Below are positions 7,498-15,713 of a DNA stretch of 50,272 nt, one piece after another. Source of the stretch: an uncultured Bacillota bacterium (lineage in GTDB: Bacteria > Bacillota > Clostridia > Oscillospirales > Oscillospiraceae); NCBI GenBank assembly GCA_947383275.1, contig CANDCW010000011.1:1-50272 (forward strand), written 5' to 3'. Position numbers and translations under genes: made by a program. The notes below the pieces were generated by a model, which did not search any database, was not told the origin of the DNA, and worked only from the letters and a program-made list of their open reading frames with translations. Positions within the stretch are counted from its first letter, which is position 1. Each line of letters begins with the position of its first letter.

Positions 7498-8772
7498 CTA
7501 TCCAATCAGACCAGCGATTTTGCTGGAGAATATCACGAAGATCAGGCCCCACACCATGACGGCGGCCATGGGGATTGCGCAGCGCTTCAGTACGGAGGTG
7601 TAGTTTTCCACCCCCGGGGTGACCTTGGCCGCGAAGATACCAGCCAGGGCGGTGGGGGGCATCATGTCACCCAGGGAGGCAATCAGGGACAGGCCGGCAA
7701 TGGTCACGATGGTATTGCCGTTCAGGAACGCGAGGGTGAAGGGCACTCCCAGCACGCTTGCCGCGCCGAAGGAAGAAACCGCGCCAAAGAGGGGAATGGA
7801 AATGGCGGCGGCCAGATACAGAAGCTGTTCCGGCAGGCCCAGACAGACAGAGACGATAAATCCGCGTACGCCGGTCAGTGTCATAATCTGGATAAACATA
7901 CCGACTCCCATCAGAATACCCATGACGGGCAGGGAGGTATGGACGGCCTCCTGAACCGCGTCCAGCACCTTGATTTTCTTTCCGGTAAACAATCCCAAAG
8001 CGGCACTGATCAGGAACATAACGGGCATACCCACATCAGGGATGATCTTTACGATTTTAGTCAGACACATCAGAACGACCAGCAGCAGAATGGGGAGATA
8101 GATCCGGAAGCCGTACTGGCTGGATAACTCTAAATTCAGGGTAGGAGCAACCTTTTCGTAGTCCATTTGGCGCACTGGCTTCAACCCCAGGAACAGGACG
8201 GAGAAGATGGCAACCGGGAAAGCCAGCAGGACCAGCGGAATGCCAAAACCCACAAAGGGGGTGTCAATCCCGCCGCCGATAATCATGGCGGGCAGATTGA
8301 CGGGCGGAGCCACCATGCCCATCAGACCGCCCACGGCGATGATTGCCGCCGTACTGACCGGGTCGATCCCCATGGTGAGCAGGACGGGGGCCATAATAGA
8401 GCCGCCGGAGAGGACCGCAGCAGTAGAGGAACCGGTAATCATACCGGGAAACATGATGACAAACATAATGAAAATCAACAGCAGAGCCGGATGCTTATGG
8501 AACTTCCGAATGATCAGGGAGCACAGTGCGTCCAGCGTCCCGGACGCCTCTATGACTTTCATGAAGACCATTGCGCTGCAAATAATTAAGATCGTATCAA
8601 TATAGGAGAATGTACCTTCTACAAAGTGGCGGATGGGAAACCCTTCACCAGCTGCCAGTGCTCCACCAATAGAGGACAGCATAAGAGACACACTGACGGG
8701 CAGCTTGAGCAGGAAACATCCCAGCATGAAAATGGCCACCATAACCAGGAAGGTAATCAGCTGAAGGTTCAT
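7498..8772 (-). CDS. TRAP-type C4-dicarboxylate transporter large permease (DctM-like)
   Basis: A 424-residue polytopic membrane protein with about 11-12 helices, the length and layout of the DctM large subunit of TRAP transporters. Family features are the N-terminal helices with LLKLPVSVSLMLSSIGGALA, the MFPGMITGSSTAAVLSGGSI repeat block and the later AVSSFGAASVLGVPFTLAFL block. No DctQ or DctP gene is adjacent. Upstream is a DUF6305-like lipoprotein and downstream a 48-residue membrane protein. The set suggests a non-canonical secondary transporter for glutamate-like or gamma-glutamyl compounds released by the neighbouring GGT (inference). A GAGGTC site precedes the ATG. Confidence 0.88.
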   Translation of the reverse strand: MNLQLITFLVMVAIFMLGCFLLKLPVSVSLMLSSIGGALAAGEGFPIRHFVEGTFSYIDTILIICSAMVFMKVIEASGTLDALCSLIIRKFHKHPALLLIFIMFVIMFPGMITGSSTAAVLSGGSIMAPVLLTMGIDPVSTAAIIAVGGLMGMVAPPVNLPAMIIGGGIDTPFVGFGIPLVLLAFPVAIFSVLFLGLKPVRQMDYEKVAPTLNLELSSQYGFRIYLPILLLVVLMCLTKIVKIIPDVGMPVMFLISAALGLFTGKKIKVLDAVQEAVHTSLPVMGILMGVGMFIQIMTLTGVRGFIVSVCLGLPEQLLYLAAAISIPLFGAVSSFGAASVLGVPFTLAFLNGNTIVTIAGLSLIASLGDMMPPTALAGIFAAKVTPGVENYTSVLKRCAIPMAAVMVWGLIFVIFSSKIAGLIG

Positions 8773-8846
8773 GGAACGACCTCGCTTTCACATGATTTTA
8801 AAATGGTACAAAACGAATATGGTTCTGATAAACCGGCGTAAAAGAA

Positions 8847-8894
8847 CCCCACAGCCACCGGAAACGCCATCTGGCAGTTCAAATGGCTGTGGGG
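8847..8894 (-). terminator. Internal hairpin between lipoprotein and permease genes
   Basis: 10-bp arms, CCCCACAGCC at 8847-8856 and its complement at 8885-8894, separated by 28 bases and followed on the minus strand by TTCTTTT. It sits inside the operon, just after the lipoprotein stop, so it could reduce transcription of the permease relative to GGT and lipoprotein, or stabilise the upstream mRNA. Confidence 0.5.
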
Positions 8895-8915
8895 CCCTGC
8901 GCGACGCAAGAGAAA

Positions 8916-9560
8916 TTAGCTGAACAGAGTGGTCAGGCAGCCGATGCAGTCAGCCTGGCTGTCCACATAAGCGGCGGGAACACCGTTGGCCGCAAGCAGA
9001 CCACGGATCATGCCGTCAGTATCACCGCCGGAAACCACGACAGCAGCGTCAGCGGCGTTGAAGGGGTCGGGCAGGAACTTGTCCGACAGGTCGCCACGGC
9101 GGGGGGCGCCGCCTACGTGCATCGAAATGATCTTGATGCCGGCGTCCTGGGCGGCCTTAATCAGCTCCTGAACGCGGGCAATCTCCTGATCGGCGTCGAT
9201 ACCGGCCGCGCCCAGACCCTTGGAGGAACCGCCGACGGAAATAATCAGGGTCTTTATGCCATCCAGATTTTCAGCGGTGGCCCGGTTCTCCAGTTCGACT
9301 GTGATATTGGCCTTGGTGCACAGGGTCTTAATGATGTCGGAATCGGCGCTCTGGCCGGCGGAGGTAAGCAGGATCGGAGCCTCAAAGCTGCCGGTCAGCT
9401 CAGGCAACTCCGCATTGGCGGCGCTGCCGCTGGACTGATTGGCCGAGGTGCCGGCGCTGCTTTTACTATTCGCATTGGCATTGTTCCCGCCTCCGCCGCA
9501 AGAGGCGAGAAGGGACAGAGTCAGTGCGGCACACAATAGAGAAGTAATCAGCTTTTTCAT
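8916..9560 (-). CDS. DUF6305-like lipoprotein
   Basis: A 214-residue lipoprotein: signal peptide MKKLITSLLCAALTLSLLAS with the lipobox Cys at residue 21 (LLASC), a Gly/Asn/Ser-rich linker to about residue 50, then a single alpha/beta domain starting LPELTGSFEAPILLTSAGQS. The domain has a Rossmann-like pattern (GIKTLIISVGGSSKGLG, AGIKIISMHVGG). I recall this family as DUF6305, encoded next to GGT and TRAP-like permease genes in Clostridia. The function is not established. Its place between a GGT and a DctM-only permease makes it a candidate substrate-capture protein, although it is shorter than a DctP binding protein. The start ATG lies downstream of an AAAGGAG site. Confidence 0.75.
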   Translation of the reverse strand: MKKLITSLLCAALTLSLLASCGGGGNNANANSKSSAGTSANQSSGSAANAELPELTGSFEAPILLTSAGQSADSDIIKTLCTKANITVELENRATAENLDGIKTLIISVGGSSKGLGAAGIDADQEIARVQELIKAAQDAGIKIISMHVGGAPRRGDLSDKFLPDPFNAADAAVVVSGGDTDGMIRGLLAANGVPAAYVDSQADCIGCLTTLFS

Positions 9561-9584
9561 AGGGCAAAGTCTCCTTTCAAATTC

Positions 9585-11389
9585 TTAGAAGCCAACAGCG
9601 GCACCGTCAGGGTTGGCCTCGTTTACGATGCCTTGCAGCTTTCCGTCCACATAGCGGATTCCGCTGAGGGAGGGGAAGGTGCCCTCCAAAATATTCTCAT
9701 GGCCCAGAGCAGTCAGCTCTGCCACAATATCCTTGCTCAGCTTGTCATAGGTGAACTCAAAGCCGTTGCAGATGACCCGGGGTGCCAGGAAAGCCTCCTC
9801 CAGGGACATGTCGTAGTCGGTCATGTTCAAAATGATCTGGGCAATGCAGGGATAGATGGCGGAGCCGCCGGGGGAGGCCAGTACGGCGAAGGGCTTGCCG
9901 TCGGGGTCCAGCACCACGGTGGGGGAGATAGAGGACAGCGGGGCCTTGCCGGGCTCCACGGAGTTGGCGGACTGCTTGCCGGTGACAAAGTCGTCCATCT
10001 GGTCGTTCATAAAGAAGCCGTAGTCCTCCACATACACCTCGGAGCCCCACCAGAAGTTCAGGGTCTTGGTGACGGCGACCATGTTGCCCTCCTTGTCGGC
10101 GACCTCATAGCCGGTGGTGTTTAGTGGTCGTCCACATAGGGCCAGGGATCGTCATACAAGAAGGTCTGGGCCTTGGTCATGTCCACCTTGGCGGCCAGTT
10201 TAGCGGCGTAATCCTTATTGGTGATGCCGGAGATGGGGACCTCCACAAACCGGGTGTCGGCCATATACTGGCCCCGGCCGGCAAAGACCATCTTCTGTAC
10301 CTCAGCCAGCTGGTGGGCCCACTGGGTAGAGCCGTGCTCATACTTTTCCAGGTTTTCCATGATGTTCAGCGTCTCGGTGATAAAGGTGCCGCCAGAGGAG
10401 GGAGAGGGAGAAGAAATGACGGTGTACCCGTTATGTACGGTGGAGACAGTCTCCTCTTCCCAGCACTTGTAGCTGTCCAGGTCCTCCTGGACCAGAACGC
10501 CGCCAGCCCGCTGCACCGCGTCAATCATGGCCTCAGCAATGGGGCCGGAGTAGAAGCCCTCGGGACCATTGTCCCGGATGCGCTCCAGGGCGTGGGCCAG
10601 ATAGGGATTTTGGATGATGTCGCCCACCTGGGGAAGCAGGCCGTTTTCGTCCAGATAGATTTCTGTCAGCTGGGCGCTGGAACGCATGGTGTTGTAGGCG
10701 CGGTTCACGTTCTCCACAAAGGCCGGGCTGACAGTATAGCCCTGGTAGGCCAGGTCGATGGCGGGCTGGATCACTTCCTCCAGGCTCATGGTGCCGTAGG
10801 TCTCCAAGGCGTAGCACAGGCCGTCCACCTCGCCGGGGACGCCAACGGACAGACCGCCCTTCATCTTGTGGTTGCCGATCACATTGCCTTCCTCGTCCTC
10901 AACCCACAGGTCAGCCACCATATTCTTGGGAGAGACCTCGCGGAAGCTGATAAAAACAGTCTCCTGAGTTTTGGCGTCGTAGATGGTCATAGCCCCGCCG
11001 CCGCCGATTCCGCTCATCATAGGCTCGCAGACGCCCAACGCGAAGCCGGTGGCTACGGCGGCGTCAATGGCGTTGCCGCCGCTCTCCAGGATGTCGGCTC
11101 CCACCTTGGAGGCCACATAATTCAGCGAGGATACCATGCCGTTGTCTGCGGTGGTCAGCATGGAGCGGGTGATCTGCTGCCCATTCTCGTCCCAGGACTG
11201 GAACTCAGCGGGAATTTCGATGTAGGGTTTGGCCTCGTCCGGCTCAACCGGGGTGCTGGAGCTGGGAGGGGTCTGAGCTGACGTGGAATTTGCGGGGGCG
11301 CCGCTGCCTCCCTGGGGACCGCAGGCAGTCAGAGATACCGCCAGCGCCATGGCCGAGGCCAAGGCAAGGAGTCGTTTCAAATTTTTCAT
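9585..11389 (-). pseudogene. ggt: Gamma-glutamyltransferase lipoprotein, frameshifted at the autoprocessing site
   Basis: GGTs cleave gamma-glutamyl bonds and mature by self-cleavage in front of a catalytic Thr. The start at 11387-11389 has an AGGAGGAAAG site and a lipoprotein signal (MKNLKRLLALASAMALAVSL, TAC). The large-subunit part contains SGGNAIDAAVATGFALGV and PMMSGIGGGG. It ends at TAA 10121-10123 in the middle of the processing site: the catalytic Thr-Thr-Gly codons (10110-10118) follow directly but in the -1 frame, which then continues EVADKEGNMVAVTKTLN, SISPTVVLDPDG and LASPGGS down to the stop at 9585. The second frame has no start codon in front of the Thr. A single base change in length would restore one 600-residue protein. 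It is either inactivated or a sequencing error. Confidence 0.85.
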
Positions 11390-11456
11390 GTCTTTCCTCC
11401 TGTTCTTTTTCAAAAAGTTTGGCGCAAGTGAAAACTGTTTCCCTTTCGGTGATGCA

Positions 11457-11486
11457 ATGATACAGTGTGCCAATAAAGAGCGTCAA
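11457..11486 (-). promoter_or_regulatory. Promoter of the GGT-lipoprotein-permease-deacylase operon
   Basis: On the minus strand TTGACG (11481-11486), an 18-bp spacer and TATCAT (11457-11462) form a good sigma-A-type promoter 68 bp upstream of the GGT start. Confidence 0.6.
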
Positions 11487-11568
11487 TTTAGTCTCATTTT
11501 TCCCATTTGCTTGGTAAGAACTCGACATATTTTTTGCTCCATTTTTAGATGGTTTTCACAAAAATCTT

Positions 11569-12660
11569 TTACCGAATCAGGGCAGCGCCATCGTTAAATT
11601 CTGCTATATCGCCGTTTTGTTCGGTGCTACCAATCATATCGCCGTCTTTGCTCCAGGCTAACCCTACGGGACGCGCAATGCTCTGCCGGGGCGACATTCC
11701 AGAATACCCCATTAATTCCAAGTCCAGCCGTAAAGCTTCGTTGAAGTTGGCGTCATAGTAGAAAAAATCCGTTCTGGCACAGATTCTTGGAGCGTTCAGC
11801 GCCTCCTCCAGCTCCATTTCATAGTCAATATAGTTTTGAATGACCTGCACCAGCGCGGGCCAGATCATCAGACCGCCAGGCGCGGAGAGAGCTAAAAAAG
11901 GCCGGCCCGCCTCATCCAGCAGAATGGTTGGAGCCATGGAGGAGAGAGGAATTTTTCCTGGTTCCAATGCGTTGACACTGCTGCTGTTACGGCTGAAATC
12001 ATTCAGCTGATTATTTAAGAAAAACCCGCAGCCGTCTACATAGACATGGGACCCCCAGTGTCCGTTCAAGGTCTGTGTCACAGCAATCACATTCCCGCTC
12101 TGGTCTGCTGCCACAAAGCCTGTCGTATTAGCGGATTCCAGCTTCGGCAGCAAAGCGGAGGCATAGTCCTTGTCCAACATCTGCTGCCACGCCGGAGAGA
12201 CAAAACGGGTGTCCCCCAAATAGCTGGCCCGGTCCGTAAACACCTGCATCTGCACTCTGGCCATCTGGTCCAGATGCTCCGGACTGCCCGCCGTCTCTCC
12301 GTAAATCAGTTCGATTGCGCCCAATAGGTTTGGCGTCACCTGGAAGCCTTGACGGGCGAGCTGGATTGCCGGCTGAAGCAGTTGTTCCCAGGGCATAGAG
12401 CCATACTGTTCCCAAAGTGTGTAGATACCTGCTGTTTGACCTGGGATACCAATTTGAAGAGCTGGGTCTTCCAGACCGTTGTGATCCAAGATGGAGGTCT
12501 GGGCCGCTGGAGTGGTTTCGCGGAAATTCAGAAAGCTGCTCTCTCCGGTTTCCGCACAGTAATAGGTTGCCATACCGCCGCCGCCCAGGCCGGAGTCATA
12601 GGGCTCACAGACGCCCAGGGCAAAGGAAACGGCCACCGCCGCGTCTACGGCGTTGCCGCC
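11569..12660 (-). pseudogene. ggt: Second gamma-glutamyltransferase, N-terminus deleted
   Basis: The GGT homology runs from GGNAVDAAVAVSFALGV (encoded near 12660) to the stop at 11569, about 363 residues. It includes DSGLGGGG, the processing site ANTTGFVAADQSGN with the catalytic Thr in frame, PLSSMAPTILLDEAGRP and SAPGG. The signal peptide and roughly the first 60-70 residues are missing. Upstream the frame stays open for 47 codons, but these are the antisense of the neighbouring pgsB and are not GGT. It is also short between LLGAIELIYGE and HLDQMARVQMQVF, where the first GGT has about 100 more residues, so a second internal deletion is likely. The truncation point coincides with the 5' truncation of pgsB. 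It lacks a proper start and secretion signal, so it is probably dead. Confidence 0.8.
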
Positions 12661-13593
12661 CTGCGGACAAAATACCGGGTTTTTACCAAGACGACAGGGA
12701 CAGATCCTGTCTGGATTGGTACAGATGGCAGCGAACATCCGATTCGCCGGTGGGGGCCAGCCAACATCCGGGAACAGCTGAACATGCTGCGGAAGGCCCA
12801 CCGGGAAAAGGCGCAGATTGTGATTTTAGAGTGCATGGCAGTTCAACCGGAGCTCCAGAGGATCTGCCAGGAACAAATCGTACAAAGCGAGATTACAGTG
12901 ATAACCAATATCCGCCGGGACCATATGTTTGAACTGGGGGAGACAGTTGAGGAAATTGCCCAATCATTTTCTGCCACCGTCCCACAGAATGGGAGCGTTT
13001 ATACGGCGGATGAACGGACCGCACAGCTGATGAAGCCGTACTGTGAGCAAAATGGGAGCCGGCTGCTACTCTGCGGGACAAATGGAACCGCGCAGGAAAA
13101 CCGGCAGATTGCCCTCTGGGTGGCGGAGGAGCTGGGCGTGCCCAGGGGCCAGGTGGAACAGGGTATCCGGACCCATTACAAACAGGATTTTGGCGCACAG
13201 TGGAATTACCAGCTGCCTGGTGGAGGACAATTTCTCAATTTGTTCAGTGTCAATGACCCGGATTCCACCCGGCTGATTCTGGAAGATATGGACGAGAGCC
13301 GGCCCCTTGTGTTTCTGTTTAACCATCGCTATGACCGTCCGGACCGGCTTTTACTGTTTTGTAAACACTTCTTTTCCTATTATCCTCGGGTGGTCGTCTA
13401 CTGCACCGGTCAAGGTGCATACCTGCTTCGGCGTTTTCTGCGGGGAAGGACCGCTCCCATCATCGCCCTTCGTTCCTGGCGGGATTGCTTGGGGCAGATA
13501 CCGCCAGACTCCCTGCTGGTGGGAATCGGCAGCATCAAGGGTGAGGGGTATCGCATGATTCAGGCGCTGGAACGAGGGGAGGACGCACTGTGA
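12658..13593 (+). pseudogene. pgsB: Poly-gamma-glutamate synthase PgsB/CapB, N-terminus deleted
   Basis: PgsB is the ATP-dependent amide ligase of poly-gamma-glutamate synthesis. The surviving part begins YRVFTKTTGTDPVWIGTDGS and continues PIRRWGPANIREQLNMLRKA, ECMAVQPELQ, ITVITNIRRDHMFELG and a C-terminal GIGSIKGEG, all family landmarks. About 50 N-terminal residues are missing, including the membrane helix and the Gly-x-Arg-Gly-Lys-Ser ATP loop, so the enzyme should be inactive. The plus frame is open back to 12349, but that extension is antisense to the GGT gene. The 3' end overlaps pgsC by 4 bp, as in intact pgs operons. Confidence 0.85.
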
Positions 13594-14009
13594 ATGAAAT
13601 TGTGTTTGGGGGAATCGCGGCTGCGGTTTTGTTTACTGAACTGACCAATGTCTCTCCTGGGGGCCTGATCGTGCCGGCCTACCTCGCGCTGTATATTTAC
13701 GCACCGGAGCGGATTGCCGCCACCATCCTGCTGGCCTTTGCCTGCATGGGAGTTGTACGGCTGTGTTCCCGATGGATGATCCTATATGGCCGTAGACGGT
13801 ATTTTGTCTTTCTGGCTGTTGGAATGCTGGCCAAAATGGCCCTGGGCATGTGGGGAACTGGAATGATTGGAACTATTGGCTACCTGGTGCCGGGACTTTT
13901 AGGCCGGGATATGGAGAAGCAGGGCATCATAAAGACCTTGTCCGCGGCAACCATTGTAACCCTTTTTATTGTCCTGGCCGGTATGGCGCTGGGGGTGACC
14001 TGGCTATGA
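13590..14009 (+). CDS. pgsC: Poly-gamma-glutamate biosynthesis protein PgsC/CapC
   Basis: A 139-residue membrane protein with about four helices, usual size for PgsC, which partners PgsB in the membrane synthase. Typical features are the N-terminal LTNVSPGGLIVPAYLALY motif and GTIGYLVPGLLGRDMEKQGI. It starts with GTG at 13590, overlapping the pgsB stop by 4 bp, and its own stop overlaps the next ATG by 4 bp, so translation is coupled along the operon. It looks intact, but its partner pgsB is truncated and no pgsA-type gene is present. Confidence 0.92.
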   Translation: MNEIVFGGIAAAVLFTELTNVSPGGLIVPAYLALYIYAPERIAATILLAFACMGVVRLCSRWMILYGRRRYFVFLAVGMLAKMALGMWGTGMIGTIGYLVPGLLGRDMEKQGIIKTLSAATIVTLFIVLAGMALGVTWL

Positions 14010-15052
14010 ACGGACGCAGACTGGCATTGCGGTTGTTGGCAGCCGCGCTTTTGATGGCGTTTGGATTCACAGCGGTTTTATCATCCCGGGCCTGGGAATC
14101 CAGAGCGGAGTATGCGTATATGCTGGACGCAGCCAAGCGGACACAGGCCGCCTTTGCCGCGGTCAAAACAGAACGGCGGCGCCGGGGATTGTCCATTCAA
14201 AAAGCGGACGATCTGAACGAAACAGGTCTGATTGGAGATTATCTCACGCCGGTCACCACCACGCTGGGAAATCTGGAGGCAAAGCGGACTTCGGTCAATC
14301 CTAACGCGGCCGCGCTGGTGGTACATCTGTTGTTCGAGGCCGGGGTCAGACCAGGGGACCGAATTGGAGTAAATTGTTCCGGTTCCTTTCCCGCCCTTAA
14401 TTTGGCTGTTTTGTGCGCAATGGATGCCATGGAACTGGAGGGGACAGTGTTCAGTTCAGTGGGCGCTTCCACCTATGGAGCAAATCTGGAAGAATTTACC
14501 TACCAGGATATGGAGTACGATCTGTTTGCAAAGGGTTATATTCAGCACAGAAGTGCGTATGTCTCTTGGGGCGGGGCCAACGATCAGGGGCTGGAATTTT
14601 CGGAGGAAGTGAAAACCGCCATTCTTGCCCGCCTGGCCGGACAGGGTTACTCCTTTTGGGAGATAGATGATCTGGAGGAAAATATCCAGGCGCGCCTGGA
14701 CTGCTATGGGGATGTCGCCTGCTTTGTCAATGTGGGCGGGAATCTGGTCTCCACCGGAGGCGGAACGGCCTATGACGGCGGCTGTGGGCTGTTGAGAAGC
14801 GGCTCTGATGATCGGGGCCTGATTGGGCAATATGTAACACAGGATATTCCAGTCCTGCATCTCTTGAATTTAAAAAAGCTGTTCCCTCAGTACGGACTTC
14901 CTGTGGACCCAATCCCCACACCGCAGCCCGGAGAGGGGACCGTCTATTATGAGCAGACAGTATCCCTTCCCTTAGTATGGAGCACACTGGCAGCTGGAAT
15001 GTTGACGCTGGTGTGGGCGGTCAAAGGGACTGTAAAACGTCAGCCAATATGA
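14006..15052 (+). CDS. pgsW: Poly-gamma-glutamate system protein (PgsW-like, TIGR04332)
   Basis: A 348-residue protein with an N-terminal membrane helix (about residues 6-26), a large outward domain and a C-terminal helix (SLPLVWSTLAAGMLTLVWAV). The domain contains VNPNAAALVVHLLFEAGVRP, GVNCSGSFPALNLAVLCAMD, GASTYGANLEEFTY and NVGGNLVSTGGGTAYDGG, which I recognise as the family annotated poly-gamma-glutamate system protein, found with capB and capC in Fusobacteria and Firmicutes. The role is not established. The ATG at 14006 overlaps the pgsC stop (ATGA). It is the last gene of the operon and is followed by a terminator. Confidence 0.88.
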   Translation: MNGRRLALRLLAAALLMAFGFTAVLSSRAWESRAEYAYMLDAAKRTQAAFAAVKTERRRRGLSIQKADDLNETGLIGDYLTPVTTTLGNLEAKRTSVNPNAAALVVHLLFEAGVRPGDRIGVNCSGSFPALNLAVLCAMDAMELEGTVFSSVGASTYGANLEEFTYQDMEYDLFAKGYIQHRSAYVSWGGANDQGLEFSEEVKTAILARLAGQGYSFWEIDDLEENIQARLDCYGDVACFVNVGGNLVSTGGGTAYDGGCGLLRSGSDDRGLIGQYVTQDIPVLHLLNLKKLFPQYGLPVDPIPTPQPGEGTVYYEQTVSLPLVWSTLAAGMLTLVWAVKGTVKRQPI

Positions 15053-15061
15053 AATAATTGA

Positions 15062-15098
15062 AAAGGGGCTCAGACCGGAATAGTCTGAGCTCCTTTTT
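15062..15098. terminator. Bidirectional terminator between pgs operon and response regulator
   Basis: Arms GGGCTCAGAC and GTCTGAGCTCC with a 7-base loop, flanked by an A-run on the left and TTTTT on the right, so it can end both the plus-strand pgs operon and the convergent minus-strand regulator gene. Confidence 0.85.
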
Positions 15099-15713
15099 CT
15101 ATGCACGCCACTTGTGCCAGACGCTGGGCCTGCCTTTGCCGCCATATACAGTGCGTGTTTCGATCAGGTTTTTGTCGATCAGATATTGCAGATACCGGTA
15201 AGCGGTTTTCTTTTTTAGCTGTGTTCCGTCTACAATCTGGTCGATGGACACAAAGTCCGGCTGCGCCTTTAAAAAGTCCTCGATGATTTTCAGAGTGTTA
15301 GGGGCGATGTTTTTCTCGTAATCCGTAAAAAATTTCGATTTTTGATGGAATTGGAGGTGAGCGTTGATCCTGGAAATCAGGTCCAGGGCCCGAATAGGCT
15401 TTAGCGCATAGTCGTCAGCGCCAGCGGCAATAAAACGCTCCATAACCGAAGCTTTTTCATCGCCGGTCAATACCAGAATGGGCGCTTTGGGCAGTCTCTT
15501 CCGGATCCTGGAGACCGCTGAGAGCCCATCCACACCGGGCATGTGATAATCAATCAGGATCAAAGACGGTGCGCAATCCGCCAAAACGGCCTCTGCCTCC
15601 GGATAGGAGCGGGCGAGAAGAGGTTTCCAGTTTTGATATTGACATATCTGCCCCAGGGTATAAAGCGTATCCTGGTCATCGTCAATGGCGAGAATTGAGA
15701 TATTATGGGACAT
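15099..15713 (-). CDS. Response regulator, receiver plus C-terminal winged-helix (CitB/DcuR-like)
   Basis: A 204-residue regulator. The receiver domain has the acidic pocket (AIDDDQD, residues 11-13), the phospho-acceptor Asp55 in LILIDYHMPG and the conserved Lys in YALKPI. The C-terminal part (about residues 140-204) is a winged-helix segment with KKKTAYRYLQYLIDKNLIET and GGKGRPSVWHKW, as in the CitB/DcuR group that controls dicarboxylate uptake. The ATG at 15711-15713 follows a GGAGG site with good spacing; a GTG codon lies directly upstream. The start overlaps the end of the histidine kinase gene, so they are a coupled pair. A target within this island, such as the GGT-permease operon, is likely but unproven. 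Confidence 0.9.
   Translation of the reverse strand: MSHNISILAIDDDQDTLYTLGQICQYQNWKPLLARSYPEAEAVLADCAPSLILIDYHMPGVDGLSAVSRIRKRLPKAPILVLTGDEKASVMERFIAAGADDYALKPIRALDLISRINAHLQFHQKSKFFTDYEKNIAPNTLKIIEDFLKAQPDFVSIDQIVDGTQLKKKTAYRYLQYLIDKNLIETRTVYGGKGRPSVWHKWRA

Noticed and set aside
10121..11389. A naturally split GGT with separately encoded subunits
   Set aside because: The second half has no start codon or ribosome site before the catalytic Thr, so independent expression of an active small subunit is unlikely.
12349..12657. An apparent 100-residue N-terminal extension of PgsB
   Set aside because: It is the exact complement of the GGT coding sequence, so it is an artefact of the deletion joint and not PgsB sequence.
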